A stretch of DNA of 64,000 bases from assembly GCA_000830255.1 (NCBI GenBank), contig JQIT01000007.1, positions 62,001 to 126,000 on the forward strand, read 5' to 3'. Positions 35,862 through 44,569 of this stretch are shown piece after piece. The first letter of the stretch is position 1; every line of letters begins with the position of its first letter. Under the pieces are notes generated by a model. That model saw only the letters and a list, made by a program, of their open reading frames with translations. It was not told where the DNA came from and made no database searches. The position numbers were made by a program, and so were the translations under genes. Source of the stretch: Sulfuricurvum sp. PC08-66 (GTDB taxonomy: Bacteria; Campylobacterota; Campylobacteria; Campylobacterales; Sulfurimonadaceae).

Positions 35862-36416
35862 ATGAGACATACAATTCGATTTACAGGTGTAGGCGGTCAG
35901 GGTGTTTTGTTGGCGGGTGAGATTATGGCTGCTGCCAAAATTGCATTGGGTGGTTACGGTCTTAAAACTGCTACCTATACTTCACAAGTACGTGGTGGTC
36001 CAACCGTCGTCGATATTACTCTCGATGACGATGAGATTCGCTACCCTTACGCCAATGAGGGTGAGATTGACTTCATGCTCTCTGTGGCAGATGTGAGCTA
36101 TCGCCAATTCAAAAGCGGTGTCAAACCAGGCGGTACCATTGTGGTAGACCCAAATTTGGTACACCCTACGGATGAAGACCGCAAAAAATGGAATGTGGTA
36201 GAGATTCCTATCATTACCATCGCAAAAGAGGAAGTGGGTAACGTGATTACACAATCGGTTATTGCACTTTCGATTACCAACGCCTTTATGAGCGTCCTTG
36301 AGCCCAAAGTGTTGCAAGATGTCATGCTCTCAAAAGTACCCAAAAAAGTACACGAAGCAAACAACAAAGCATGGGATTTGGGTATCAAATACGCAACGGC
36401 TGCAATGAAAAAATAG
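35862..36416 (+). CDS. oorC: 2-oxoglutarate:ferredoxin oxidoreductase gamma subunit
   Basis: 184 residues with the gamma-subunit signature GVGGQGVLLAGEIMAAAK and TYTSQVRGGPTVVDI. It completes the four-subunit enzyme. The N-terminal glycine-rich loop helps bind coenzyme A. An AAGGAG site lies before the ATG. A hairpin without strong T-run follows (36432-36451), ending the TCA block. Confidence 0.95.
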   Translation: MRHTIRFTGVGGQGVLLAGEIMAAAKIALGGYGLKTATYTSQVRGGPTVVDITLDDDEIRYPYANEGEIDFMLSVADVSYRQFKSGVKPGGTIVVDPNLVHPTDEDRKKWNVVEIPIITIAKEEVGNVITQSVIALSITNAFMSVLEPKVLQDVMLSKVPKKVHEANNKAWDLGIKYATAAMKK

Positions 36417-36431
36417 TTCTACCGCTTTATC

Positions 36432-36451
36432 TCTCCTCTTTTGGGAGGAGA
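36432..36451 (+). terminator. Hairpin after oorC
   Basis: TCTCCTC / GAGGAGA stem with a 6-base loop, 15 bases past the oorC stop; weak downstream T content. Confidence 0.45.
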
Positions 36452-36524
36452 CTCTTCTACACTTCAAAACAGCTTTATTTTTCTCAACTCTTCCCCAAAT
36501 GTTATCTAATCGTAGGATTAGTTT

Positions 36525-36533
36525 TGCTACAAT
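36525..36533 (+). promoter_or_regulatory. Extended -10 box, leaderless geometry, for the GGDEF-EAL gene
   Basis: TGC-TACAAT ends six bases before the ATG at 36540. No ribosome site is present. Transcription would begin at about the A of the ATG. Confidence 0.5.
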
Positions 36534-36539
36534 TTTTGC

Positions 36540-38834
36540 ATGAAAAATACCTCTATGAGACTCTTTTATTTTGTCACTTTCATAAGTACACTCTTGTTTG
36601 TATTGTTTTTGTTTTTTCGCTATGAGGATATAAAAACGACACTTTTTGAAGAGCAAAAATACAAAACGTCTCTCGTAGCCAACACTGCGCATGTTCAATT
36701 TGTCCATTATGAAGAGCTATTATCACTGCTGGGCAATCATCTATTAAGTAATGCTATTTACAAAAATAAAGTTTTGAGTCAACAACTCTTTGAATCAATA
36801 TTTGCCTTGAACAAAGAGGTATTGGGTTTTGGTTTGATAGATACCCAAGGAAACTATCTGGCGCTCAGCTCAAATCTTGACCCAAAAACGATGCCAAATT
36901 TGCTTCAAAAAAAAGAGACCAAAGAGACTTTTCTTGAGGCGATAGCTTCAGACAAGATGGTCATAGGACGAACTTACTATCTCGCCAATGTAGATGAGTG
37001 GGTGGTGCCTTTGCGAAAAGCGATTCATGACAAAGAGGGTCACGTCATCGCGTTGATGACCGTGGGTCTTAAGCTGCACTCGATGAACAGCTTTTTTAAC
37101 AATTTCAATCTAAACCATAGTCATCTGTTGGCATTAGTCAACTATGCGCAGGGTGAAGATAGCATATATCGTATCTACTATCATGGCGATGAGAATGTAG
37201 CAAAAGAGAAGCTCTACAACACCCCTGTCGAGACTAAAATACATAATAATTATATGGAATCGGTGATGAAGATGAATCACATCAGCGCTGATGTGCTCTA
37301 TAACGGTGATTCGATTGTCTCACTCCCCTATAGTTTTAAGGCAAAGGGTGCATGGGGAAAATCGATATACGGCGCACTTTCGTATAATCAAAGATACAAC
37401 TATTATACGTTGACAGGTTATTACAATAGCTATCGACAAAACTATTTTTTTCATAGTATAAAAATATATATTTTGGGCTATTTGTTGAGTCAACTTATGC
37501 TCTATCTTTTTTTTCGCTACGTCTCAAAACTCAATCATGAAAAAGAGGTTGCTTTAGCTTATGAATCTTTGCATGACAGTTTGACAAAACTTCCAAACAA
37601 GAAATTCCTTTATGAAAATTTTGGATCTTTTGTGCAAAAAAACAGACTCTTTGCGCTTATCTATATCGATATTGATAATTTTAAAAATATCAATGATAAT
37701 TTTGGTCATCCCGTAGGCGATAAACTTCTTCGCGAAATCGCAGCAAGAGTGCAAAATTTTATTCAAAAAGATGCAATGCTTATTCGTGAAGGAGGCGATG
37801 AACTTATTCTTTTACATGGCATCGAAGATGAAAAGAGTACACATCTGTACAACGATATTAATAAACTTCTAGAAGAGACTTATGTCGTCGATAATATGGA
37901 GTTTAAACTCGGTTCTAGCATAGGAATCGCGCTCTACCCAAAAGATTCTAGCGATTTGACAGAGCTACTTAGCATGTCCGATATGGCAATGTACGAAGCG
38001 AAAAAACTCAAAAACACCTACACGCTTTATAACAGTAAGCTCAAAGAGATTCAGCATAAAAATGTACAAATAGACCAAGAGTTGCGCTATGCACTCTCAC
38101 GTGAAGAGGTTTTTGTGGTCTACCAACCTCAGATAAATGCAGATGGGACGCTTTATGGTGTAGAGGCATTGATACGATGGAAGAGTTCGAAATTGGGCAA
38201 TGTTACGCCTGATGTTTTTATTCCCATTGCCGAAGAGAGCAATCTCATTGTTGGATTGGGGCGTTTTGTCATACAGCGTGCTATTCATGAGATACTCGAG
38301 GTAAAAGAGAAGCTCAATATTCCATTACAACTCTCTATCAATCTCTCCATTAAACAACTTTTGTCCTCTTCGTTTATAGAGAATTTACTCCAAGACAGTG
38401 CGCCACTACGCAATAACTACAACACTATAACGTTTGAAATTACCGAGAGACTTTTTATAGAAGATATTGACCATGTGCTTCCAAAATTAAATTTTCTCAA
38501 AGAGAAAGGGTTTCAAATTTCGTTGGATGATTTTGGTACGGGATACTCCTCTTTTAGTATTTTGAAAAATTTACCTATCAATGAATTGAAAATCGACAAA
38601 AGTTTTATTGATGAATTGCTTGTCAACAACGACACGCACATTTTTTCAAAATCCATCATCACTATCGGGCACGATTTGTCTATGAAAACAGTTGCTGAAG
38701 GCGTAGAAACACAAATGCAAGTAGCATTGCTCAAAGAGCAAAAATGCGATATTTTTCAAGGCTACTATTTTTCCAAGCCACTCACAAAAAGCGACCTCAT
38801 TGCCTATATCACCGATAATGGTTTCATTCCTTAA
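36540..38834 (+). CDS. dCACHE-GGDEF-EAL c-di-GMP enzyme
   Basis: 764 residues: membrane segment (about 7-26), periplasmic dCACHE-like sensor (28-300), second membrane segment (306-326), GGDEF domain (335-500) and EAL domain (515-760). The cyclase motif reads GGDEL (418-422) instead of GGDEF; the catalytic GGDE core is kept, so activity is possible. There is no RxxD inhibition site before it. EAL at 542-544 and DDFGTG are intact, so phosphodiesterase activity is likely. It has no PAS or HAMP domain, unlike the GGDEF-EAL protein at 12733-15798. It is clearly more AT-rich than its neighbours. An internal ATG at 36555 is an alternative start. Confidence 0.88.
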   Translation: MKNTSMRLFYFVTFISTLLFVLFLFFRYEDIKTTLFEEQKYKTSLVANTAHVQFVHYEELLSLLGNHLLSNAIYKNKVLSQQLFESIFALNKEVLGFGLIDTQGNYLALSSNLDPKTMPNLLQKKETKETFLEAIASDKMVIGRTYYLANVDEWVVPLRKAIHDKEGHVIALMTVGLKLHSMNSFFNNFNLNHSHLLALVNYAQGEDSIYRIYYHGDENVAKEKLYNTPVETKIHNNYMESVMKMNHISADVLYNGDSIVSLPYSFKAKGAWGKSIYGALSYNQRYNYYTLTGYYNSYRQNYFFHSIKIYILGYLLSQLMLYLFFRYVSKLNHEKEVALAYESLHDSLTKLPNKKFLYENFGSFVQKNRLFALIYIDIDNFKNINDNFGHPVGDKLLREIAARVQNFIQKDAMLIREGGDELILLHGIEDEKSTHLYNDINKLLEETYVVDNMEFKLGSSIGIALYPKDSSDLTELLSMSDMAMYEAKKLKNTYTLYNSKLKEIQHKNVQIDQELRYALSREEVFVVYQPQINADGTLYGVEALIRWKSSKLGNVTPDVFIPIAEESNLIVGLGRFVIQRAIHEILEVKEKLNIPLQLSINLSIKQLLSSSFIENLLQDSAPLRNNYNTITFEITERLFIEDIDHVLPKLNFLKEKGFQISLDDFGTGYSSFSILKNLPINELKIDKSFIDELLVNNDTHIFSKSIITIGHDLSMKTVAEGVETQMQVALLKEQKCDIFQGYYFSKPLTKSDLIAYITDNGFIP

Positions 38835-38839
38835 ACGTT

Positions 38840-38848
38840 TGCTATACT
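38840..38848 (+). promoter_or_regulatory. Extended -10 box, leaderless geometry, for cca
   Basis: TGC-TATACT ends six bases before the ATG at 38855; no ribosome site. Same spacing as at 36525-36533. Confidence 0.5.
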
Positions 38849-38854
38849 GCGCCC

Positions 38855-40282
38855 ATGAAACCATCACCTCTTTTCTTGCCATCACCCCTCCAAAAGCTCA
38901 TCGATTATCTGCATGAGAGCGCTTTGAGACCCCTTCTCGTGGGAGGTTATGTGCGTGATGCGATTCGCGGTGTATACGAAAGCAAAGATATCGATATCGA
39001 GGTTTACGGCATCGCATCGATGGATGCTTTGGAGCGCGTGTTGAGTGCTTATGGTGCGGTAAATGCGGTGGGCAAAAGCTACGGCGTGCTCAAGATGCGC
39101 CTCGAAGCGTGGGAGCTAGATATCGCATTGCCTAGAGTTGAGACCAAGACCGCGCAAGGACACAAAGGGTTTGCCGTCACCGTAGATGCTTCGCTCGATT
39201 TTGCCACGGCAGCGCGACGACGCGATTTTGGGATGAATGCAATAGGCTACGACCCGAAGGCTCAACAATTTTTGGATCCTTTTGGTGGTATCGATGCAAT
39301 CGCGAGAGGCGAAATTGCCCATATCGACGATGTGACATTTGTCGAAGACCCTTTGCGAGTGCTGCGTGCTGTGGGATTTGCCGCGCGTTTTGGGTATACG
39401 ATAGCCCCAGCGACACTCATGCTGTGTCGCTCGATGGTAGCGCAGGGGATGCTAGAGGAGTTGCCCATAGAGCGTATCGAAGGGGAGTATAAAAAGATTT
39501 TGCTTTTATCGCCCAAGCCCTCGATAGCCTTTGGGTATCTCGATGCGATGTCGGCACTGCCTATCGAGCTAGCGCAACTCAAAAATACGCCACAACACCC
39601 TCTCTATCATCCTGAAGGGGATGTTTATGTGCATACTATGATGGCTATCGATGCCTTTGTGCCGCTTCGATGCGGTGATGCACGCAAGGATTTTGCCTTA
39701 GCCCTTGCAGTGCTGTGCCACGACATGGGCAAGGCGACGACGACACGCCTCATCGACGGTGTACTGCGCGCCAAGGGACATGAGAATGAGGTGCAATTTG
39801 CTATCGCTTTTTTGGCGCGATTGACCCATGATAAGGCGCTCATTGAGGAGGTACTTACTCTCGTGCGATTGCATGGACGACCCAGTCAACTCTATGCGCA
39901 ACACGCTAGCGATGGTGCCGTGCGTCGATTGGCGACACAGGTAGTCATCGAGGATTTGGTCACGGTGGCAAAGGCAGATTTTTTTGGGCGTACCACACCT
40001 GCGGCATTGTCAGGACGCTACGAAGCAGGGGAGTGGCTCTTGGAGAGAGCTTCGCATCTTGGCGTGCGTCATGAAGGCGTAGCACCCTATCTCAAAGGTC
40101 GACATCTCTTGGCGCACGGTATGCAAGCGGGGGCACATTTCGCGCCTATTCTTGCCCAAGCTTATGAGGCACAGCTAGAGGGTGAAATTGTCGATGAAGA
40201 GAGTGCGATTGTGTGGTTGGAAGTCTATTTGGAGAGAGAAAAAATGTCTAACGAAGGGGAAAAAATTCTCACAAAGGGGTGA
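38855..40282 (+). CDS. cca: CCA-adding tRNA nucleotidyltransferase with HD domain
   Basis: 475 residues. Class II tRNA nucleotidyltransferase head: LLVGGYVRDAIRG, the metal-binding DIDIEVYG (DxD), and RRRDFGMNAIGYDP. An RNA-binding middle follows with EDPLRVLRAVGFAARF, then an HD domain (LCHDMGKATTT, about 285-300) like that of multifunctional Cca with phosphatase or phosphodiesterase activity. It adds or repairs the 3' CCA end of tRNAs. Whether it does full CCA or only part of it cannot be decided here, as some bacteria split C- and A-adding enzymes. Its end overlaps a terminator for the convergent lipoprotein gene. Confidence 0.88.
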   Translation: MKPSPLFLPSPLQKLIDYLHESALRPLLVGGYVRDAIRGVYESKDIDIEVYGIASMDALERVLSAYGAVNAVGKSYGVLKMRLEAWELDIALPRVETKTAQGHKGFAVTVDASLDFATAARRRDFGMNAIGYDPKAQQFLDPFGGIDAIARGEIAHIDDVTFVEDPLRVLRAVGFAARFGYTIAPATLMLCRSMVAQGMLEELPIERIEGEYKKILLLSPKPSIAFGYLDAMSALPIELAQLKNTPQHPLYHPEGDVYVHTMMAIDAFVPLRCGDARKDFALALAVLCHDMGKATTTRLIDGVLRAKGHENEVQFAIAFLARLTHDKALIEEVLTLVRLHGRPSQLYAQHASDGAVRRLATQVVIEDLVTVAKADFFGRTTPAALSGRYEAGEWLLERASHLGVRHEGVAPYLKGRHLLAHGMQAGAHFAPILAQAYEAQLEGEIVDEESAIVWLEVYLEREKMSNEGEKILTKG

Positions 40283-40283
40283 G
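40259..40283 (-). terminator. Terminator of the tiny lipoprotein gene
   Basis: CTCAC / GTGAG stem with 6-base loop (40268-40283), followed on the minus strand by AATTTTTTC. It lies inside the last codons of cca on the other strand. Confidence 0.55.
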
Positions 40284-40300
40284 CCTTTGCGAGAGGGGTA

Positions 40301-40477
40301 TTACATAGAAGCGTTAGCTTCTGTAGTAACGTTTGCTTCAGTTGAGTTAGCTTCTGTAACTACTTCAGCTTGAACTTCAGTAGCAGGAGTTTGTGCTACT
40401 TCTTCTTTTTTGGTTTCACAACCAACCATAACCATACCAGCAACGAGTGCAACTGCGAATAACTTCATAACGTTCAT
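40301..40477 (-). CDS. Small lipoprotein of 58 residues
   Basis: MNVMKLFAVALVAGMVMVGC gives a lipoprotein signal with Cys20 as the lipid-modified residue, followed by a short charged segment (ETKKEEVAQ) and a low-complexity tail with repeated TEAN units. Mature size is only about 39 residues. Ribosome site AGGTAGG; own terminator. A start at the second Met (40468) would also work. It resembles short lysis-type or entericidin-like lipoproteins in size only; no function can be given. Convergent with cca and divergent from the DUF3817 gene. Confidence 0.75.
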   Translation of the reverse strand: MNVMKLFAVALVAGMVMVGCETKKEEVAQTPATEVQAEVVTEANSTEANVTTEANASM

Positions 40478-40733
40478 TTTGGAACCTACCTTGATTAATT
40501 TGACGGCGGAAGTTTACTCCACTTTTGGCATTTTTGAGTATCAATCGCAAAAACGCCCCTACACAAATTCCCAATAGGTTTTTTTTGACTCTCTTTTTTT
40601 TGAGAAAAATAAAAAAGCTTGAAAATTTTTGTTCCGTTTGCATAATCGCATGATTTTTTCATTAAGCGTGATGCTATTTTTGCGTGCTACCATACGCTCA
40701 AAAAAAGGAAAAAATTATGCTTTTACACAAAAC

Positions 40734-41033
40734 GTGAAAAAAGATTGGATTGGTTATTTTCGTCTTATAGGTTTTATCGAGGGAATCTCCTATTTGGTAC
40801 TACTTTTTATTGCAATGCCACTCAAATATTGGGCGGGATATGCACTGGCGGTCTCGATAGTGGGCATGGCGCACGGCGTGCTTTTCGTGCTCTTCATGGT
40901 GATATTAGCAGTGGCAGCATTCAAGCACCGTTTTGGTGTTTTTGAGAGCGGATTCTTTTTTGCCGCTTCGCTGGTACCTTTTGGAACCTTCGTCACCGAT
41001 GCACGCCTAGAGAAATTTGAAGAGCAACTCTAA
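40734..41033 (+). CDS. DUF3817 family inner-membrane protein
   Basis: 99 residues from a GTG at 40734. Three predicted membrane segments, with the family-type opening DWIGYFRLIGFIEGISYLVLLFIAMPLKY and a C-terminal GFFFAASLVPFGTFVTDARL. DUF3817 proteins are small integral membrane proteins of unknown role. The start is odd: the only good ribosome site (AAGGA, 40705-40709) serves an ATG at 40717 in another frame that reads six codons (MLLHKT) and stops at 40735-40737, overlapping the GTG as GTGA. Longer in-frame ATG starts exist at 40650 and 40671. Either a coupled mini-peptide or a sequence indel would explain this. Confidence 0.75.
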   Translation: MKKDWIGYFRLIGFIEGISYLVLLFIAMPLKYWAGYALAVSIVGMAHGVLFVLFMVILAVAAFKHRFGVFESGFFFAASLVPFGTFVTDARLEKFEEQL

Positions 41034-41037
41034 TATT

Positions 41038-42279
41038 TTAGTGTTTGGCAGCCTCTGCCAAGCCCCACATCGGCATAAATATCCCCAATGCGATAAGTAC
41101 AACAAATCCACCAATGACCACGAGTATGAGCGGTTCGACAGCGCTTTGGAGGTTGTCTATAATGGCATCGAACTTCATTTTGTAGTAGTCAGAAACCTTT
41201 TGCATCATGTTGTCAAGCTGTCCACCTGCTTCCCCTGCGCCTATCATCTGCACAATCATATTTTCAAAAAGTTTGGTGTTGGCAAACGCCTCATGCAGGC
41301 TCAACCCCTTTTCGACATCGAGACGCAGGGTCATGAGTTTGCGCTTGAGCACCATATTGTCAATCATACCGATGGAGGTATCGAGTGCCTCAGCGATAGG
41401 AATACCCGCGTGAATGAGCTGAGTAAATACCAGCGTAAAACGGCTCAAGGTGGCATAGCGAACGATGCCGTTGAGGATTTTGATGTGCAGAACCAATTGA
41501 TGTGTCATGTAGCGCACCGTGTCGTAGTGGCGTATCGCAAAAGTAGTGGCACCATACAACACTACCAAAGCACCCAAGACCCACAATCCATAGTGCACCA
41601 AGGCATCTGAAAGCGTCAATAATATTTGCGTAGGCAAGGGCAATTCAGAGCCCATTTTGGCGAACATTTTTTCGAATTTCGGGACGACTTGGGTGAGCAA
41701 AAGATAAAAAGCAAATCCCATTGCCAGAAAAATATTGCGCGGGTATGCCATCGATTTTTTGAATTTTTTGACATTCTCTCGTATCTCTTCGAGCATTCCA
41801 GAGAGTGCCAAAAGCGCATCAGAGAGATTCCCCGTCTGCTCTCCTAGCTCTATCATGGCAAGCGTGAGATTGCCCAACTCATAGCGAAACTCTTTGACGG
41901 CAGTGGTGAGGGAGTTTCCTGCATCGATGCTAGCACTTAGTGAGGTCAAAATATGTTTGAGAGAGCTATCGGTAGTCGCTTTGGCAATATCCATAAGTGA
42001 ATCGTTGATAGAGAGTCCTGCATTGGTCATGACGGCGAGTTGATTGATCGCTGCGATGAGTTGGTCTGGACGGATTTTGCGGCGCGAAAAATTTTGACGC
42101 AAGGTAAACCAGAAATTTTTGAGTTGCTCATCGATAGGCAGATGGCTCTCATGAATTTTGATGATGGTACCTTTGAACTTCAAGCGTGCCAATTGTTGTG
42201 CATGCGCTTTTGAGTCGGCATGAAGGGCGTGTGTCACCTTCTTGCCTCGACTTTGCAATGTGACGATGAAATAGCTCAT
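41038..42279 (-). CDS. ctsF: Type II secretion/type IV pilus inner-membrane platform protein (GspF/PilC/CtsF family)
   Basis: 413 residues with two T2SSF domains (about 65-190 and 270-390) and three membrane segments, plus an extended N-terminal domain. FSRRKIRPDQLIAAINQLAVMTNAG and IGAGEAGGQLDNMMQKVSDYY are typical. It forms the platform through which the ATPase drives assembly of pseudopilus fibres. It is the last gene of the long minus-strand run and overlaps the ATPase stop by four bases. The ctsF name rests on gene order resembling the Campylobacter jejuni transformation locus (from memory). Confidence 0.88.
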   Translation of the reverse strand: MSYFIVTLQSRGKKVTHALHADSKAHAQQLARLKFKGTIIKIHESHLPIDEQLKNFWFTLRQNFSRRKIRPDQLIAAINQLAVMTNAGLSINDSLMDIAKATTDSSLKHILTSLSASIDAGNSLTTAVKEFRYELGNLTLAMIELGEQTGNLSDALLALSGMLEEIRENVKKFKKSMAYPRNIFLAMGFAFYLLLTQVVPKFEKMFAKMGSELPLPTQILLTLSDALVHYGLWVLGALVVLYGATTFAIRHYDTVRYMTHQLVLHIKILNGIVRYATLSRFTLVFTQLIHAGIPIAEALDTSIGMIDNMVLKRKLMTLRLDVEKGLSLHEAFANTKLFENMIVQMIGAGEAGGQLDNMMQKVSDYYKMKFDAIIDNLQSAVEPLILVVIGGFVVLIALGIFMPMWGLAEAAKH

Positions 42280-44009
42280 AGTTTGGCGACCCTTAACACT
42301 TCATCGATAGTGGTCGTTCCGTCCATTACCTTTTCGATACCGTTTTGTAGCATCGATTGGAAGCCCTCTTGGACGGCTTGGGTTAAAATTGCCTCTTTGG
42401 AAGCGCCACTGGCAATGAGCGAAGCAATAGGTTCACTCACAGGTAAGACTTCACTGAGCATCTCACGTCCCATGTAGCCAGAAAAACCGCACTCCCTGCA
42501 CCCTTTGCCCTTGAAAAAGGTGGGATTGTCGGGCAAAAGGGTATCGATATCTTCGAGTATCGATTGCAAAGGAGAGACCTTTTCTTTGCAAACGGGGCAG
42601 ATTTTGCGTACCAAGCGTTGGGCTTGGATAGCTACGACCGCACCCGAAATGAGGTAGGACTCGATACCCATATCGAGCATACGTTGGATGGCGCTTACCG
42701 CGTCATTGGTGTGCAGGGTCGAGAGGACGAGGTGCCCTGTGAGTGCCGCTTGGATAGCGATACGCAGCGTCTCTTTGTCACGAATCTCCCCAATCATAAT
42801 TTTGTCAGGGTCTTGACGCAATATTGAGCGCAAAGCGGTGGCGAAATCGAGTCCTACTTTTGGGTTGACTTGGACTTGTTGGACGAGATTCATACGGTAC
42901 TCGACGGGGTCTTCGACGGTGATAATTTTTTCTGCTACGTTGCGTAGCTCATTGAGCGCGCCATAGAGCGTCGTCGTTTTTCCTGAGCCTGTGGGTCCTG
43001 TGACGAGCACGATGCCGTAGGGGGTGTGGAGCGCTTGGACGAGACGCTTGTAGTTGAAGCTGTTCATGCCTGAATTTTCGAGTTTTATCATCACCTTGGA
43101 TTTGTCCAAGATACGCATGACGATAGATTCGCCTGTCAAAATAGGCAAGGTGGAGAGACGAAAATCGAACTCGCGCTCGCCTATCATCGTCGAAAAGCGT
43201 CCATCTTGGGGTTTGCGTCGCTCTGCGATATCGAGATTTGCCAAGAGTTTGATACGTGAGACCAAAGGGGGATAGATGTCATTATCGAAGATAAAAATCT
43301 CTTGCAGGTGTCCATCGATACGTGCGCGTACGACACAGCTGGTTTGGGTTGGTTCAATATGGATGTCGCTTGCGCGTAGGAGGATGGCTTGGCGCAACAC
43401 AACATCGATGAGTTTGACAATGGCGGATAGCTCACTCTCCTCTTTTCCGTTGGCGTGGGTGAGCTCTTTGCGAATATCGGCTACGAGGTCTTTGACACTG
43501 CTTTTTATCTCGATTTTGTTCAAAAAGGCGATGATTTGATTTTGGGTAGAGACGACAAATTGAAGCGGTTTGCGAGGAAAGAGGCGTTGCAGGGTATCTT
43601 GCGTAGCGATGTTGAGAGGGTCGGCTACGGCAATAGTGACATGCAAATCATCTTCGGCGACAGGCATCGCTTGTGCTTTTTGCAATTGCCCTAGTGAGAC
43701 ACGCTCGGCGATGCGATAGTCCACCGCCAAAGCATCCAAATCGACGTAGCTTAGTTGCAACGATTGTGCAAGCGCAGTGAGGAGTTTGGGCTTATCGACA
43801 AAGGGATAATCGTTGAGTATATCGATGGAGTAGGCGCCGTTTTTGAGTTGGGTGAGGATAAAACGGATGAGAAAATTTGCAGAGATGACGCTCACCTTGA
43901 CCAGCGTCTCTAAAATATTCTCCTCTTTGACTCCGCGCTGTTTGATACGCTCGATTTGGCGCTCGTTGATGTGACCTTGTTGCAGTAAATCTTGGGTGAT
44001 TTGGTCCAT
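42276..44009 (-). CDS. ctsE: Assembly ATPase (GspE/PilB/CtsE family)
   Basis: 577 residues: N-terminal GspE/MshE-type domains (about 1-150), then a RecA-like ATPase with Walker A GPTGSGKTTTLYG (around residue 340), EDPVEYRM, Walker B KIMIGEIRD and the His box LSTLHTNDA. A tetracysteine zinc site follows (CPVC ... GCRECG), the C-M domain typical of assembly rather than retraction ATPases. It powers pseudopilus extension at the inner membrane. Overlaps the platform gene by four bases (ATGA). Confidence 0.92.
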   Translation of the reverse strand: MDQITQDLLQQGHINERQIERIKQRGVKEENILETLVKVSVISANFLIRFILTQLKNGAYSIDILNDYPFVDKPKLLTALAQSLQLSYVDLDALAVDYRIAERVSLGQLQKAQAMPVAEDDLHVTIAVADPLNIATQDTLQRLFPRKPLQFVVSTQNQIIAFLNKIEIKSSVKDLVADIRKELTHANGKEESELSAIVKLIDVVLRQAILLRASDIHIEPTQTSCVVRARIDGHLQEIFIFDNDIYPPLVSRIKLLANLDIAERRKPQDGRFSTMIGEREFDFRLSTLPILTGESIVMRILDKSKVMIKLENSGMNSFNYKRLVQALHTPYGIVLVTGPTGSGKTTTLYGALNELRNVAEKIITVEDPVEYRMNLVQQVQVNPKVGLDFATALRSILRQDPDKIMIGEIRDKETLRIAIQAALTGHLVLSTLHTNDAVSAIQRMLDMGIESYLISGAVVAIQAQRLVRKICPVCKEKVSPLQSILEDIDTLLPDNPTFFKGKGCRECGFSGYMGREMLSEVLPVSEPIASLIASGASKEAILTQAVQEGFQSMLQNGIEKVMDGTTTIDEVLRVAKL

Positions 44010-44023
44010 CTTAGCTTCCTTTT

Positions 44024-44569
44024 TTACCAGTAAATATGACGCTTGATGAGCATCGCATCGCGATACGACTCGATAATGATTTTGGGCAACTCCTCTTGGG
44101 TATCCAAATAGAGTTTGTAGTTTTGTTTTGGTTCTTGCGGGTCTTGGAGGGTGTAGATACCCTCGATAGGAGTGGGGGAGGTTTGGGCAAAAATATCAAA
44201 AACCTTGGAGAGTATATGCGTCGAGGCTGGCAAGACAACATGAGAGATGTCGTATCCATCGACGAGAGCATGGTAGAGGAGCTTTTTTTTCATCAATATG
44301 GCTGAAAAGTAGGCGGCATTTTTGCGTGCATCGGGGGTGCGTTTGAGCATCACGATAGGCGTTGCCAATCTATCGAGCAAATCGCTGTTGAGACACGCAT
44401 AGCCATAGAGCGCGACAAAAGCCTCCTCTTTGCGATTTTTGCTAAAGAGATGAAACCCTTCGTCGCATACACGCTCATATTCGCCTTTGTTATAGAGATT
44501 GTAAAGGCGTGCGGTATCGCTACCGTAGAGCAGCACTCCCAAAAGTGCCAAGAGGAGTAGAGGTCTCAT
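44024..44569 (-). CDS. Periplasmic protein of the secretion/competence cluster, unknown
   Basis: 181 residues with a signal peptide (1-16). A helical N-terminal half (ARLYNLYNKGEYERVCDEGFHLF) looks TPR-like with two cysteines (Cys35 and a second near 59), then a segment with EGIYTLQDPQEPKQNYKLYLD. I do not recognise a family. It sits between the TPR gene (overlap four bases upstream) and ctsE (14-base gap), the same position as an uncharacterised gene in the Campylobacter cts locus (from memory), so a role in the same machine is likely. Confidence 0.7.
   Translation of the reverse strand: MRPLLLLALLGVLLYGSDTARLYNLYNKGEYERVCDEGFHLFSKNRKEEAFVALYGYACLNSDLLDRLATPIVMLKRTPDARKNAAYFSAILMKKKLLYHALVDGYDISHVVLPASTHILSKVFDIFAQTSPTPIEGIYTLQDPQEPKQNYKLYLDTQEELPKIIIESYRDAMLIKRHIYW

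Noticed and set aside
40301-40420. CRISPR-like or tandem repeat because of repeated GTTAGCTTCTGTA-type units
   Set aside because: The units are the TEAN codons in the tail of the small lipoprotein; spacing is too short and no cas genes are present.
41017-41610. Plus-strand frame of 197 codons opposite ctsF
   Set aside because: The minus-strand frame encodes a complete GspF-type protein with all motifs; the plus-strand translation has no recognisable domain.
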